Assembly: GCA_913055635.1 (NCBI GenBank)
Contig: CAJXLK010000008.1
Span: forward strand, 1-64,000
From: an uncultured Bacteroidota bacterium
GTDB lineage: Bacteria; Bacteroidota; Bacteroidia; Bacteroidales; UBA12077
Length of the DNA stretch: 64,000 nucleotides
Direction: 5' to 3'
Every line of letters begins with the position of its first letter. Positions within the stretch are counted from its first letter, which is position 1. Of this stretch, positions 17,770-26,268 are shown piece by piece. Below the pieces are notes generated by a model. The model saw nothing but the letters and a program-made list of their open reading frames with translations, ran no database searches and was not told where the DNA came from. The position numbers were made by a program, and so were the translations under genes.

Positions 17770-18108
17770 CTACATCAACCCCAGCTCCAGCTTGGCCTCG
17801 TCCGACATCATGTCCTGATGCCACGGCGGGTCAAACACCAACTCTACCTCGGCATCGCTGACCCCGTCAATGTTTTTGATCTGATCCTCTACCTTCATAA
17901 CAATCTGATCGGCGATGGGACAATTCGGAGCGGTAAGGGTCATCCGGATGTGGACCTTCTTCTGATCATCCACCTCAATGTTGTAAATCAAACCAAGATC
18001 GTAAATGTTCACGGGGATTTCCGGGTCATAGATATACTTGAGCACACTGACGATCTCTCCTTCCAGTTCCAAATAGTGCTGGTCCTTGTTATTTTGTTCA
18101 TTGTTCAT
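17770..18108 (-). CDS. sufT: Fe-S assembly factor SufT / MIP18 (DUF59) family
   Basis: A 112-residue DUF59/MIP18-family protein. Conserved parts are the YDPEIPVNIYDLGLIY motif near 28-43, LTAPNCPIADQIV (with the single conserved Cys) and the closing VFDPPWHQDMMSDEAK. Members act in Fe-S cluster maturation. Immediate adjacency to queG and the upstream suf genes supports this role. The charged N-terminus (MNNEQNNKDQ) is an extension common in Bacteroidota. About 270 bp separate it from sufE, so it may have its own promoter. Confidence 0.92.
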   Translation of the reverse strand: MNNEQNNKDQHYLELEGEIVSVLKYIYDPEIPVNIYDLGLIYNIEVDDQKKVHIRMTLTAPNCPIADQIVMKVEDQIKNIDGVSDAEVELVFDPPWHQDMMSDEAKLELGLM

Positions 18109-18132
18109 GGCTCTGACTTTTACTGGTTCTGT

Positions 18133-18246
18133 GCTTACTTCGAAGCTGTATCAGCTGTTATCAAACCTGATGAAATTCTCATGCTGATTGATTATCCGAC
18201 TCTTTTGCTTACTCCGGAGCTGTATAGGCCGTTTTCATCAAACCTG
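18133..18246. repeat. Two diverged direct repeats between sufT and sufE
   Basis: About 40 bases at 18133-18171 and 18207-18246 align imperfectly (both begin GCTTACT and share GAGCTGTA-like and TCAAACCTG blocks). They are 74 bp apart. Nothing is coded here; the repeat may be an old duplication. Confidence 0.5.
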
Positions 18247-18377
18247 TCATTATGCCCTCTATCTATTTGTTAATCTGCTCGTTAAGGAGTTCTTTTGTTT
18301 GTGGATTATGGCCTTTCGGGCATTGACTGTGCATTTTCTTCATAGATAGTACACCCTATAGTAAAAATTGTTCGATC

Positions 18378-18803
18378 TCAATGGTTTCCCTGCTGCTCAT
18401 AGGCCACCGCGTAGGCCTTGATTTTGTTGATCATCGCCACCAACCCGTTCGATCGGGTGGGCGAGAGGTTTTCCTTTAAACCAATCTCATCAATGAAATA
18501 GAGGTTCGCCTCTTTGATTTCACTGGGTTTCCTTCCCGAGAGAACCTGTATCAAAAGGGCGATGATCCCTTTGGTGATGATTGCATCGCTGTCGGCATTA
18601 AAAACCAGCTTATCCCCTTGCATTTCAGCATGTAACCATACTTTTGACTGGCAACCTTCAATCAGGTTGTCCTGGGTCTTGTTTTGAGGATCCATCTCAG
18701 GCAGATCATGACTAAGCTCGATCAGGTAGTTGTATTTGTCCATCCAGTCATCGAACATGGAAAATTCCTCAATGATCTCCTGTTGTTTTTCGTCTAGGGT
18801 CAT
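18378..18803 (-). CDS. sufE: Cysteine desulfuration protein SufE
   Basis: SufE takes the persulfide sulfur from SufS and passes it to the SufBCD scaffold. The 141-residue protein has the acceptor Cys51 in LIEGCQSKVWL, at the same position as in the E. coli protein. The N-terminal EEFSMFDDWMDKYNYLIELS and the C-terminal LSPTRSNGLVAMI are also family features. It is encoded 127 bp downstream of sufS on the same strand. Its presence with SufS, and the absence of SufU, indicates the SufS/SufE type of sulfur transfer. Confidence 0.96.
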   Translation of the reverse strand: MTLDEKQQEIIEEFSMFDDWMDKYNYLIELSHDLPEMDPQNKTQDNLIEGCQSKVWLHAEMQGDKLVFNADSDAIITKGIIALLIQVLSGRKPSEIKEANLYFIDEIGLKENLSPTRSNGLVAMINKIKAYAVAYEQQGNH

Positions 18804-18930
18804 AGCAAATCGGTTTATCCAGGTAAGCTTTTATTTTTTTAGCCCGGTTATAATATAACACAGAGGCTTATTTTTTTATTGGTTTTTCTGTCAAGAATGA
18901 TTTTTTCCGGGGAAGCAAGGCCATGGCTGA

Positions 18931-20160
18931 TCAACTGAACATTTGTTTTACTTTGAGCAATGCCTGTTGAAGTTGATCTATTTCTTCGCGGGTGTTATAG
19001 ATGGCCAGGGAAGCGCGCACGGTTCCTTCTATCCCGAAGTGATCCATTAGCGGTTCGGTGCAATGGTGGCCGGTACGCACGGCAATGCCCATCTTGTCCA
19101 AAACCATTCCGGTATCGTAATGGTGGATGCCTTCCATCAGGAAGGACAAAACACTGATTTTGCGGTCTGCGGTGCCATAAATCTTCATCCCCGGTATTTC
19201 CATGAGTTTTGAAGTGGCATATTGCAGCAGGTCGTTTTCATGGGCTTCGATGGCTTCCAGACCCAGGCTTTCGATGTAGCTCAGGGCTTCGGCCGTGCCT
19301 ATGGCGCCCACGTAATTGGGCGTGCCTGCTTCAAACTTGAAGGGCAGCTCGTTGTAAGTGGTTTTTTCAAAGGTTACTTTTTGGATCATCTCGCCCCCGG
19401 TCTGGTAAGGGGGCAGCTCTTCCAGCCATTTCTCCTTCCCGTAAAGCACCCCCGATCCATTGGGCCCGTAAACCTTATGCCCGGAAAAAACATAAAAGTC
19501 GCAATCCAGTTGCTGGACATCGATCTTTTGATGCTGGATGCTTTGGGCGCCGTCGACCAGCACCGGTACGTCGTTCCGGTGGGCTATGTCGGTTATTTGT
19601 TTGACATCGTTGATGGTGCCCAGCGAATTGGATATGTGGTTGACCGCAATCAGCCTGGTGCGGTTATTGATATGTTTTTCGAATTCCTCCATGATCAGTT
19701 CGCCCCGGTCGTTGAAGGGAATTACCCTAAGGCGGGCACCTTTGCCCTGGCAAAGGACCTGCCAGGGGACAATGTTGGCATGGTGTTCCAGCTCCGTGAT
19801 GATGATTTCGTCATCGGGGCCGATGTATTTTTCCCCGAACGCATAAGCAATGGCATTGATTGAATGGGTGGTGCCATTGGTGAAGATCACCTCATGCTGG
19901 TGGCGGGCATTGATGAAACGCTGAACCCGCTGGCGGGCCTGTTCATATTTTTCGGTCAACTGGTTGCTCAAATAATGCACCCCCCGGTGGATGTTGCTGT
20001 TTTCCCGGGTGTAGATCCGGTTGATCCGGTCGATCACCACCTGCGGTTTCTGGGTGGTGGCGGCGTTGTCCAGGTAAATCAGCGGTTTGTCGTGTACATA
20101 CTGATCCAGTATGGGGAAGTCTTTGCGGAGTGCTGGAACATCTATGGATTGCTCGCTCAT
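18931..20160 (-). CDS. sufS: Cysteine desulfurase SufS
   Basis: PLP enzyme that releases sulfur from cysteine as an enzyme-bound persulfide. The 409-residue protein begins with the typical DFPILDQ and YLDNAATTQKP. The PLP Lys229 lies in VFSGHKVYGPNG. LVDGAQSIQH carries the PLP-contacting Asp203 and Gln206 region. The catalytic Cys367 is in VRTGHHCTEPLM, the group II (SufS) signature. Length fits the family. It sits between sufD and sufE in the same orientation. Confidence 0.97.
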   Translation of the reverse strand: MSEQSIDVPALRKDFPILDQYVHDKPLIYLDNAATTQKPQVVIDRINRIYTRENSNIHRGVHYLSNQLTEKYEQARQRVQRFINARHQHEVIFTNGTTHSINAIAYAFGEKYIGPDDEIIITELEHHANIVPWQVLCQGKGARLRVIPFNDRGELIMEEFEKHINNRTRLIAVNHISNSLGTINDVKQITDIAHRNDVPVLVDGAQSIQHQKIDVQQLDCDFYVFSGHKVYGPNGSGVLYGKEKWLEELPPYQTGGEMIQKVTFEKTTYNELPFKFEAGTPNYVGAIGTAEALSYIESLGLEAIEAHENDLLQYATSKLMEIPGMKIYGTADRKISVLSFLMEGIHHYDTGMVLDKMGIAVRTGHHCTEPLMDHFGIEGTVRASLAIYNTREEIDQLQQALLKVKQMFS

Positions 20161-20232
20161 AACGGGGTGCCGTTTCAGGGATATATCACGAAATTAAACA
20201 AAATCCCCCGATAAAAAAACCGGGGGGTATGA

Positions 20233-21615
20233 TTAGTTTTTGCCGCTATCCCCGCAGTGCATCTGACAGTAGTTGCACCGGGTGAGCTCTCCGCGGAGGC
20301 GTTTTTCGGTGAGTTCGTGGATGCGGTCCTGCAGGGGCTGAATATGAATTTCGCCGATGATTTCATGGGCAAAGGCATACATCAGCAGCAGTTGAGCCTC
20401 TTTGAGGGGGATACCGCGGCTTCTGAGATAGAACAGGGCATCTCCGTTGAGTTGGCCGGAAGTCCCCCCATGGCTGCATTTAACATCATCGGCGTAGATC
20501 TCAAGCTGGGGCTTTGAATTCATTTTGGCGTCATCGGTCAAAAGGATGTTGTTGTTGGCCTGGTAAGCCTCCGTCTTCTGGGCATCCTGCCGCACAAGGA
20601 TCCGACCGTTGAAGGCCCCGGTGGCATAGTCATCGAGTACCCCCTTAAAAAGTTGATTGCTCCGGCTGTGGGGATGGGCATGGTCCATGTGCACGTAACT
20701 GTCAATGTGCTGGCCCCGGTCGGTCAGATACAGGCCAAGGGTCTTATTTTCACAGTTTTCTCCGTTTAACCGCAAATAATAATTGTTGCGGATCAAACCC
20801 CCATGCAGGGAAATGGTGTTGGACGTGACATTGCTGTCGCGCTCCTGGTTCAGGTATAAATTGGAGATCTGGGTGGAATCGTTGTGCTCGTTCTGGATCC
20901 GCACAAAATCCATATGGGCATTCTGGCCGGCATAAATCTCTGTTACTGAATTGGTCAGAAAAGTGGATTGCGAGAGGGTATGGTCACAGACGATGACCTT
21001 GGCTTGACTGCCTTCTTCCATCACCATCAGATTCCGGTGCTGCGACATGCCGGGCTCTTCATCCATTAAAAGGTTGATGATCTGAACCGGCTTGTCCATG
21101 GCCTTGCCCCGGGGAACATAAATAAATACCCCGTCCTGGGCAAACGCCGTGTTCAGAGCCGTAAGCCCTTGATTCTTCGAATCCGCATATTGATTGTAGT
21201 GCTTTTGAATGACCTCAGGGTATTCGTTGGCCGCTTCCCGCAAACTGGTGATGATCACCCCGTTGGGCAGCTTCTTCTGAGGGGTCTTCTTCTCATAAAA
21301 CCATCCGTTCAGCAAAAGCACCACATGGGTGTCCAGTGCCGGAACATCACAATGGAAGATGTCATTCAGGTTGAAATCGATTTGCTTGGGCCGGATGTAT
21401 GTTCTATAATCCTTTTCAAAGGCCGGGTTTAGATCGGTGTATTTGTAGTCTTCCACATTGCGGTCGGGAATACCATTTTGCTGAAACGCTTCAATGGCCA
21501 CCTGACGGTGCTGATTGATCCCCTCAGGCAGCCCCTCGCGAATGGTGGATTGATGCTTATAGAAAAACGCGGCGAAACGGTCTTTCAGATCTATCGATTG
21601 GGCATGTATACTCAT
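20233..21615 (-). CDS. sufD: Fe-S assembly scaffold subunit SufD
   Basis: SufD pairs with SufB and SufC in the SufBC2D scaffold that builds [4Fe-4S] clusters. This 460-residue protein has an N-terminal helical region (KDRFAAFFYKHQSTIREGLPEG), a central beta-helix and the C-terminal signature DDAKMNSKPQLEIYADDVKCSHGGTSGQ (read as two parts, DDAKMNSKPQLEIYADDVKC and SHGGTSGQ). LRSRGIPLKEAQLLLMYAF is also diagnostic. It ends CNYCQMHCGDSGKN, a Cys-rich tail that I do not know in all homologues. It lies 45 bp after sufC. Confidence 0.96.
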   Translation of the reverse strand: MSIHAQSIDLKDRFAAFFYKHQSTIREGLPEGINQHRQVAIEAFQQNGIPDRNVEDYKYTDLNPAFEKDYRTYIRPKQIDFNLNDIFHCDVPALDTHVVLLLNGWFYEKKTPQKKLPNGVIITSLREAANEYPEVIQKHYNQYADSKNQGLTALNTAFAQDGVFIYVPRGKAMDKPVQIINLLMDEEPGMSQHRNLMVMEEGSQAKVIVCDHTLSQSTFLTNSVTEIYAGQNAHMDFVRIQNEHNDSTQISNLYLNQERDSNVTSNTISLHGGLIRNNYYLRLNGENCENKTLGLYLTDRGQHIDSYVHMDHAHPHSRSNQLFKGVLDDYATGAFNGRILVRQDAQKTEAYQANNNILLTDDAKMNSKPQLEIYADDVKCSHGGTSGQLNGDALFYLRSRGIPLKEAQLLLMYAFAHEIIGEIHIQPLQDRIHELTEKRLRGELTRCNYCQMHCGDSGKN

Positions 21616-21660
21616 ATAAGCTTTTTTACGTAAAAGGTATTAGACTTAGGCTTCCCCCAT

Positions 21661-22416
21661 TTATCCGGCTTGCGTTTCTTTTCGCAGCCAGTCATATCCT
21701 TTATCCTCCAGCTCAATGGCCAGGTCCTTGTTGCCGGATTTGACGATCTGCCCGTCATAAAGCACATGAACCCGGTCGGGGATGATATAGTTCAAAAGGC
21801 GCTGATAATGGGTGATCACAATGGTTGCATTTTCGCTGGATTTGAGCTTGTTCACCCCATGGGCTACAATCTTCAGGGCATCAATGTCCAACCCCGAATC
21901 GGTCTCATCCAAAATGGAGAGTCGCGGATCCAGCATGGCCATCTGGAAAATCTCGTTGCGCTTCTTTTCACCGCCTGAAAAACCCTCATTCACCGAACGG
22001 TTGGTCAGGTTGGAGTCGATCTCCACCAGGTCCTTCTTCTCGCGCATCATCTTCAAAAAATCTGATGATTTCATGGGCTCCAGCCCCCGGTGCTTCCTTT
22101 GTTCGTTTACGGCCGTTTTGAGAAAATTCATCATGCTTACCCCGGGTATTTCAACCGGGTACTGAAAACCCAGGAAAATGCCCTCGCGCGCCCGCTCTTC
22201 CGGGGCCATTTCCAATAGGTTTTTCCCCTCATAAATGATTTCTCCTTCGGTGATGTTGAACAAATTCCTGCCGGCCAACACTGAAGCCAGGGTGCTCTTG
22301 CCCGAACCGTTCGGCCCCATGATGGCGTGGATCTCTCCCTTCTGCACTTCCAGATTGATGCCTTTTAATATCTGTTTGTCCTCTATGGAAACGTGTAAGT
22401 TTTTAATTGTGAGCAT
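21661..22416 (-). CDS. sufC: Fe-S assembly ATPase SufC
   Basis: ABC-type ATPase of the SufBCD scaffold, 251 residues. Walker A is GPNGSGKST (34-42). The Q-loop segment is FLGFQYPVEIPGVSMMNFL, the form specific to SufC. The signature is NEGFSGGEKKRNEI and the Walker B segment LSILDETDSGLDIDAL. The H-loop is VITHYQRLL. ATP hydrolysis reshapes the SufB-SufD dimer during cluster assembly. The 113-bp gap to sufB upstream holds an 8-bp microsatellite. Confidence 0.98.
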   Translation of the reverse strand: MLTIKNLHVSIEDKQILKGINLEVQKGEIHAIMGPNGSGKSTLASVLAGRNLFNITEGEIIYEGKNLLEMAPEERAREGIFLGFQYPVEIPGVSMMNFLKTAVNEQRKHRGLEPMKSSDFLKMMREKKDLVEIDSNLTNRSVNEGFSGGEKKRNEIFQMAMLDPRLSILDETDSGLDIDALKIVAHGVNKLKSSENATIVITHYQRLLNYIIPDRVHVLYDGQIVKSGNKDLAIELEDKGYDWLRKETQAG

Positions 22417-22429
22417 TTTGAATGTGGTT

Positions 22430-22493
22430 AATGATTAAATGATTCAATGATTAAATGATTGAATGGTTGAATGATTGAATGGTTGAATGATTA
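22430..22493. repeat. Microsatellite, 8 copies of an 8-bp unit between sufB and sufC
   Basis: Eight successive 8-mers of the form AATGRTTN run from 22430 to 22493: five AATGATT(A/C/G), with two AATGGTTG and one more AATGATTA. The array lies in the transcribed gap between sufB and sufC. Copy-number change could alter spacing or mRNA structure; that effect is inference. Confidence 0.9.
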
Positions 22494-22529
22494 AATGCCA
22501 TAATGTCTATATGTTTAGATGCTTGAATG

Positions 22530-23978
22530 TTAGCCTACGCTGCCTTCGAGGCTGATTTGAAGCAGGGTTTGGGCTTCCACGGCAAATTCCATAGGCAGCT
22601 TATTGATCACTTCCTTGGCATATCCGTTGACGATCAGGCCGATGGCATCCTCTTCATTGATTCCTCGCTGATTGCAATAAAAGATCTGATCATCGCCGAT
22701 TTTGGAGGTGGTGGCCTCATGTTCGACAATGGCACTTCTGTTTTCCGTCTCTATATAGGGAAAGGTATGGGCACCGCACCTGTCGCCCATCAGCATGGAA
22801 TCGCACTGTGAGAAATTTCTGGCGTTCTCGGCGTTTTTGGTGATCTTGACCAGTCCGCGGTAGCTGTTGTTGCTGTACCCGGCCGATATGCCCTTGGAGA
22901 CGATCGTGCTTTTGGTGTTTTTACCGATGTGGATCATCTTGGTGCCGGTATCTGCCTGCTGATGGTTGTTGGTTACAGCCACCGAGTAAAATTCACCCAC
23001 CGAATTGTCGCCCATCAAAATGACACTGGGGTATTTCCAGGTGATCGATGAACCGGTCTCTACCTGTGTCCAGGAAATCTTCGAATGGTTGCCCTGGGCC
23101 TTTCCCCGTTTGGTGACAAAATTGTATATTCCGCCCTTGCCTTCCTTGTCGCCGGGATACCAGTTTTGAACCGTGGAATATTTAACATGGGCATTGTTTT
23201 TGGCCACGATCTCCACGATGGCCGCATGCAATTGATTTTCGTCGCGAATGGGGGCCGTACAGCCTTCCAGGTAGCTCACATAGCTGTCATCCTCTGCAAC
23301 GATAAGGGTTCGCTCGAACTGACCCGTATTGGCGGCATTGATCCGAAAGTAGGTGGATAGCTCCATGGGTGTGCGCACGCCTTTGGGAATGTAGACGAAT
23401 GAACCATCGCTGAATACGGCTGAATTCAAGGCAGCAAAATAATTATCGGTGTAGGGCACCACGCTTCCCATGTATTCCCTGACCAGGTCGGGATGGTTTT
23501 GCACCGCTTCACTGAATGAACAAAAGATGATGCCCAGTTCAGCCAACTTTTCTTTAAATGTGGTCTTCACCGAGCTGCTGTCCATGACAGCGTCTACGGC
23601 TACACCGGCAAGGCGCTTCTGTTCATCGATGGGGATGCCCAGGCGGTCAAAGGTCTTCTTCAATTCCGGATCCACATCATCTATGCTTTTGGGCCCTGCC
23701 TTTTGTTTGGGCGCTGAATAGTACACCATGTCCTGGTAATCGATCTCAGGAATTTTCAGATGCGCCCACTCCGGCATTTTCATCTCTTTCCAGTGCCGGT
23801 AGGCCTTGAGTCGGAAATCCAGGAGAAATTCAGGCTCATTTTTTTTCTTTGAGATCGCCCGGATGATGTCTTCATTCAGTCCTTTTGGCAGGGTATCGCT
23901 CTCTACATCAGTTACCCAACCGTATTTGTATTCGTTTCCGGTATATTTCTGGAGGATTTTGTCCTGTTCTTTTGCCAT
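22530..23978 (-). CDS. sufB: Fe-S assembly scaffold subunit SufB
   Basis: Core scaffold subunit of SufBC2D, 482 residues. Typical features are the N-terminal [18 protein letters not shown], the [20 protein letters not shown] block, and [16 protein letters not shown] with a conserved Cys. The C-terminal [16 protein letters not shown] carries the Cys linked to cluster binding, followed by [13 protein letters not shown] and [10 protein letters not shown]. It is the first gene of the suf run, with an exact TAnnTTTG box 84-91 bp upstream. No SufA or SufR is seen nearby. Confidence 0.98.
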   Translation of the reverse strand: MAKEQDKILQKYTGNEYKYGWVTDVESDTLPKGLNEDIIRAISKKKNEPEFLLDFRLKAYRHWKEMKMPEWAHLKIPEIDYQDMVYYSAPKQKAGPKSIDDVDPELKKTFDRLGIPIDEQKRLAGVAVDAVMDSSSVKTTFKEKLAELGIIFCSFSEAVQNHPDLVREYMGSVVPYTDNYFAALNSAVFSDGSFVYIPKGVRTPMELSTYFRINAANTGQFERTLIVAEDDSYVSYLEGCTAPIRDENQLHAAIVEIVAKNNAHVKYSTVQNWYPGDKEGKGGIYNFVTKRGKAQGNHSKISWTQVETGSSITWKYPSVILMGDNSVGEFYSVAVTNNHQQADTGTKMIHIGKNTKSTIVSKGISAGYSNNSYRGLVKITKNAENARNFSQCDSMLMGDRCGAHTFPYIETENRSAIVEHEATTSKIGDDQIFYCNQRGINEEDAIGLIVNGYAKEVINKLPMEFAVEAQTLLQISLEGSVG

Positions 23979-24061
23979 AAATTTGCCTGTTCGTGTTGAT
24001 GTGCTGTGAAAATAAATTTGGTATTAAAACGTATGTTATGTAGATTAATTCTAAATTGATG

Positions 24062-24069
24062 CAAATATA
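24062..24069 (-). promoter_or_regulatory. -7 box TATATTTG upstream of the suf run
   Basis: Minus-strand TAnnTTTG match (CAAATATA on the plus strand), 84 bp upstream of the sufB ATG. No convincing -33 TTTG at 19-21 bp. The intergenic region is shared with divergent thiL, for which a plus-strand TAAATTTG lies at 24013-24020. Confidence 0.5.
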
Positions 24070-24137
24070 TATTTATTTAACAAGAAAATTCACATCATTG
24101 TTTGTTTAGTTCGCCGTACAAAAAAATATTCAACAAC

Positions 24138-25175
24138 ATGTCAGGACAAAGTGATCAAGAACGGACCATATCCGAGTTGGGAGAATTCGGATTGATCGAG
24201 CATTTAACCCGCGAAGTTAAGTTGAACAATTCCAGCAGCATCCGTGGAATTGGCGATGATGCTGCTGTTTTGGATTATTCCGGCCGCCGGGTGCTTGTCT
24301 CCGGCGATGTGCTATTGGAGGGCATCCATTTCAACCTGATGTATACCCCACTGAAGCATTTGGGATATAAAGCTGTGGTGGTCAATATTTCCGACATTCT
24401 GGCCATGAATGGCGACCCCTCCCAGGTGATTGTTTCCCTTGGGATTTCGGGGAAGTTTGGCCTCAGCCAGCTCGAAGCCTTGTATGAGGGGATTCGCCTG
24501 GCATGTGATACATATCATATTGACTTTGTCGGTGGGGATACCACTTCTTCGGTTACCGGGCTCACCCTTTCTGTGACAGCCATTGGTTCGGTGGAGCCCA
24601 ATCAGGTGGTTTACCGGGACGGGGCCGATGTCAACGAGATCATCTGTACTACCGGAGACCTGGGCGGTGCCTACATGGGCCTGCAATTGCTTGAGCGCGA
24701 AAAGGAGGTTTTTAAATCCAATCCCGGTGTACAGCCCGATTTAAGCGGCTACGATCACATCCTCGAACGCCAGCTCAAACCAGAAGCCCGATACGATATC
24801 ATTCGTTTTTTGAGCAAGCTAGAAATTAAACCGACTTCCATGATCGATATATCAGACGGTTTGTCATCCGATATGCTGCACATCTGCCATCAGTCGGAGC
24901 TGGGTTGCAAAATCTTTCAGGACAAACTGCCCATCCATGAACAAACCGAAAAGATGGGACAGGAGCTTGATATTGACCCCACCACTGCCGCCCTTAACGG
25001 AGGCGATGATTATGAACTGCTCTTTACCATACCGACCAGCCAGTATGAAAAAATTGAACAGGAAAAAGAGATCATTCCCATTGGCCACATGACCAGCAAG
25101 GATTTTGGCTGTTATATGGTCTCCTCCAGCGACCATCAGATTGCTCTAAAAGCGCAAGGCTGGAAGAATCGGTAA
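24138..25175 (+). CDS. thiL: Thiamine-monophosphate kinase
   Basis: ThiL phosphorylates thiamine monophosphate to the active diphosphate. I choose the ATG at 24138 (MSGQSDQERTISELGEFG), since the family begins near ELGEFGLIEHL; an earlier ATG at 24102 adds 12 residues. The protein (345 residues) has GIGDDAAVL, with metal-binding Asp residues, and VSGDVLLEGIHFN. NISDILAMNGDPSQVIVSLG and the FVGGDTTSS motif are also present. The C-terminal NGGDDYELLFT is typical. It is divergent from sufB and apparently monocistronic. Confidence 0.96.
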   Translation: MSGQSDQERTISELGEFGLIEHLTREVKLNNSSSIRGIGDDAAVLDYSGRRVLVSGDVLLEGIHFNLMYTPLKHLGYKAVVVNISDILAMNGDPSQVIVSLGISGKFGLSQLEALYEGIRLACDTYHIDFVGGDTTSSVTGLTLSVTAIGSVEPNQVVYRDGADVNEIICTTGDLGGAYMGLQLLEREKEVFKSNPGVQPDLSGYDHILERQLKPEARYDIIRFLSKLEIKPTSMIDISDGLSSDMLHICHQSELGCKIFQDKLPIHEQTEKMGQELDIDPTTAALNGGDDYELLFTIPTSQYEKIEQEKEIIPIGHMTSKDFGCYMVSSSDHQIALKAQGWKNR

Positions 25176-25485
25176 GGTGCCTTTGCCGATAGGGTGAGTT
25201 GGCTTAATTGAATGAGAGGGAAGCTATGTTATTAGAATCCAGATGGATAGCTGCAATTTGTTGCTTCTGCCCGGTTTTGCCCGGTATCAAATGAGGATAT
25301 CCACTATTAAATAACAATATCCTGGGATCAAATGAGGATATACCCCATGGAAATTAAGTGGAGGGATGTCCGGGTATGATTGCAGGGGCTAAACCGAATG
25401 ATTTGTACATCAGTGAAATTAATGGGGGAAGCAGCCTTTGTGAGGTTCAAGCGACCTGAATCATTTCGGCCACTGACTGGAAAAC
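25176..25485. other. Intergenic region between convergent thiL and lpxA, with a short direct repeat
   Basis: No gene is supported. The 15-mer ATCAAATGAGGATAT occurs at 25286-25300 and again at 25327-25341. The reverse-complement block ATATCCT lies between them (25316-25322) and could pair with either copy. I see no clear terminator. Confidence 0.45.
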
Positions 25486-26268
25486 TCAGTTGGAAAAATA
25501 GCCCTTGATGATGCCGCGTTTGGAGTTTTTCAGGAAATTGATGATTTCCTGGCGTTCGCCGGAGGCTTTATGGTTGTTTTGGATGTTTTGAAGGGCCTGA
25601 CTGCTGTTGTTGCCTTTCAGATATATTTCCCGGTAAATTTCCTGTATTTCGTTGATGGCATCATTGGTGAAATTTCTTCTTCTCAACCCGACTGAATTGA
25701 TGCCCACATAGGAGAGGGGTTCGCGTGCGGCTTTGATGAAAGGGGGTACGTCTTTGCGCACCAGGGCTCCCCCCGAGATCATCACATGGGAGCCAATGTG
25801 TACGAATTGATGAACCGCTACCAGACCGCTGAGGATGGCATAATCGTCGACGATGATTTCCCCGGCCAGGGTGGAGACGTTGCCCAGGATGACGTTGTTA
25901 CCGATGAAGCAATCGTGGGCTACATGCACGTAAGCCATCAGCAGGCAATTGTTGCCGATGGCGGTTTTGTCCTTGGATTTGGTTCCGCGGTTGATCGTCA
26001 CACATTCGCGTATGGTGGTGTTATCGCCTATTTCGGCGGTTGTTTTTTCCCCTTCGAACTTCAGATCCTGGGGGATGGCAGAGATGACTGCTCCGGGGAA
26101 GATCTGGCAATTTTTACCAATCCGGGCCCCGTCCATGATGGTCACATTGGGACCGATCCAGGTACCTGAGCCAATTTCCACATCTGCGGCAATGGTAACA
26201 AAAGGTTCAATCACAGCATCCTCGGCAACTTTGGCATCGGGATGTATTGAGGCTAGTGGCTGGTTCAT
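25486..26268 (-). CDS. lpxA: UDP-N-acetylglucosamine acyltransferase
   Basis: LpxA adds the first hydroxyacyl chain to UDP-GlcNAc, starting lipid A synthesis. The 260-residue protein is a left-handed beta helix of hexapeptide repeats (AEDAVIEPFVTIAADVEIGS and on), followed by a helical C-terminus (about 190-260). The catalytic His is His118 in VHVAHDCFIGNN; GALVRKDVPPF and GLRRRNF are family marks. The ATG overlaps the lpxC-fabZ stop by 4 bases, so translation is probably coupled. Confidence 0.97.
   Translation of the reverse strand: MNQPLASIHPDAKVAEDAVIEPFVTIAADVEIGSGTWIGPNVTIMDGARIGKNCQIFPGAVISAIPQDLKFEGEKTTAEIGDNTTIRECVTINRGTKSKDKTAIGNNCLLMAYVHVAHDCFIGNNVILGNVSTLAGEIIVDDYAILSGLVAVHQFVHIGSHVMISGGALVRKDVPPFIKAAREPLSYVGINSVGLRRRNFTNDAINEIQEIYREIYLKGNNSSQALQNIQNNHKASGERQEIINFLKNSKRGIIKGYFSN

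Noticed and set aside
22430-22493. The repeats as a CRISPR array
   Set aside because: The 8-bp units are contiguous with no spacers and no cas genes nearby; it is a microsatellite.
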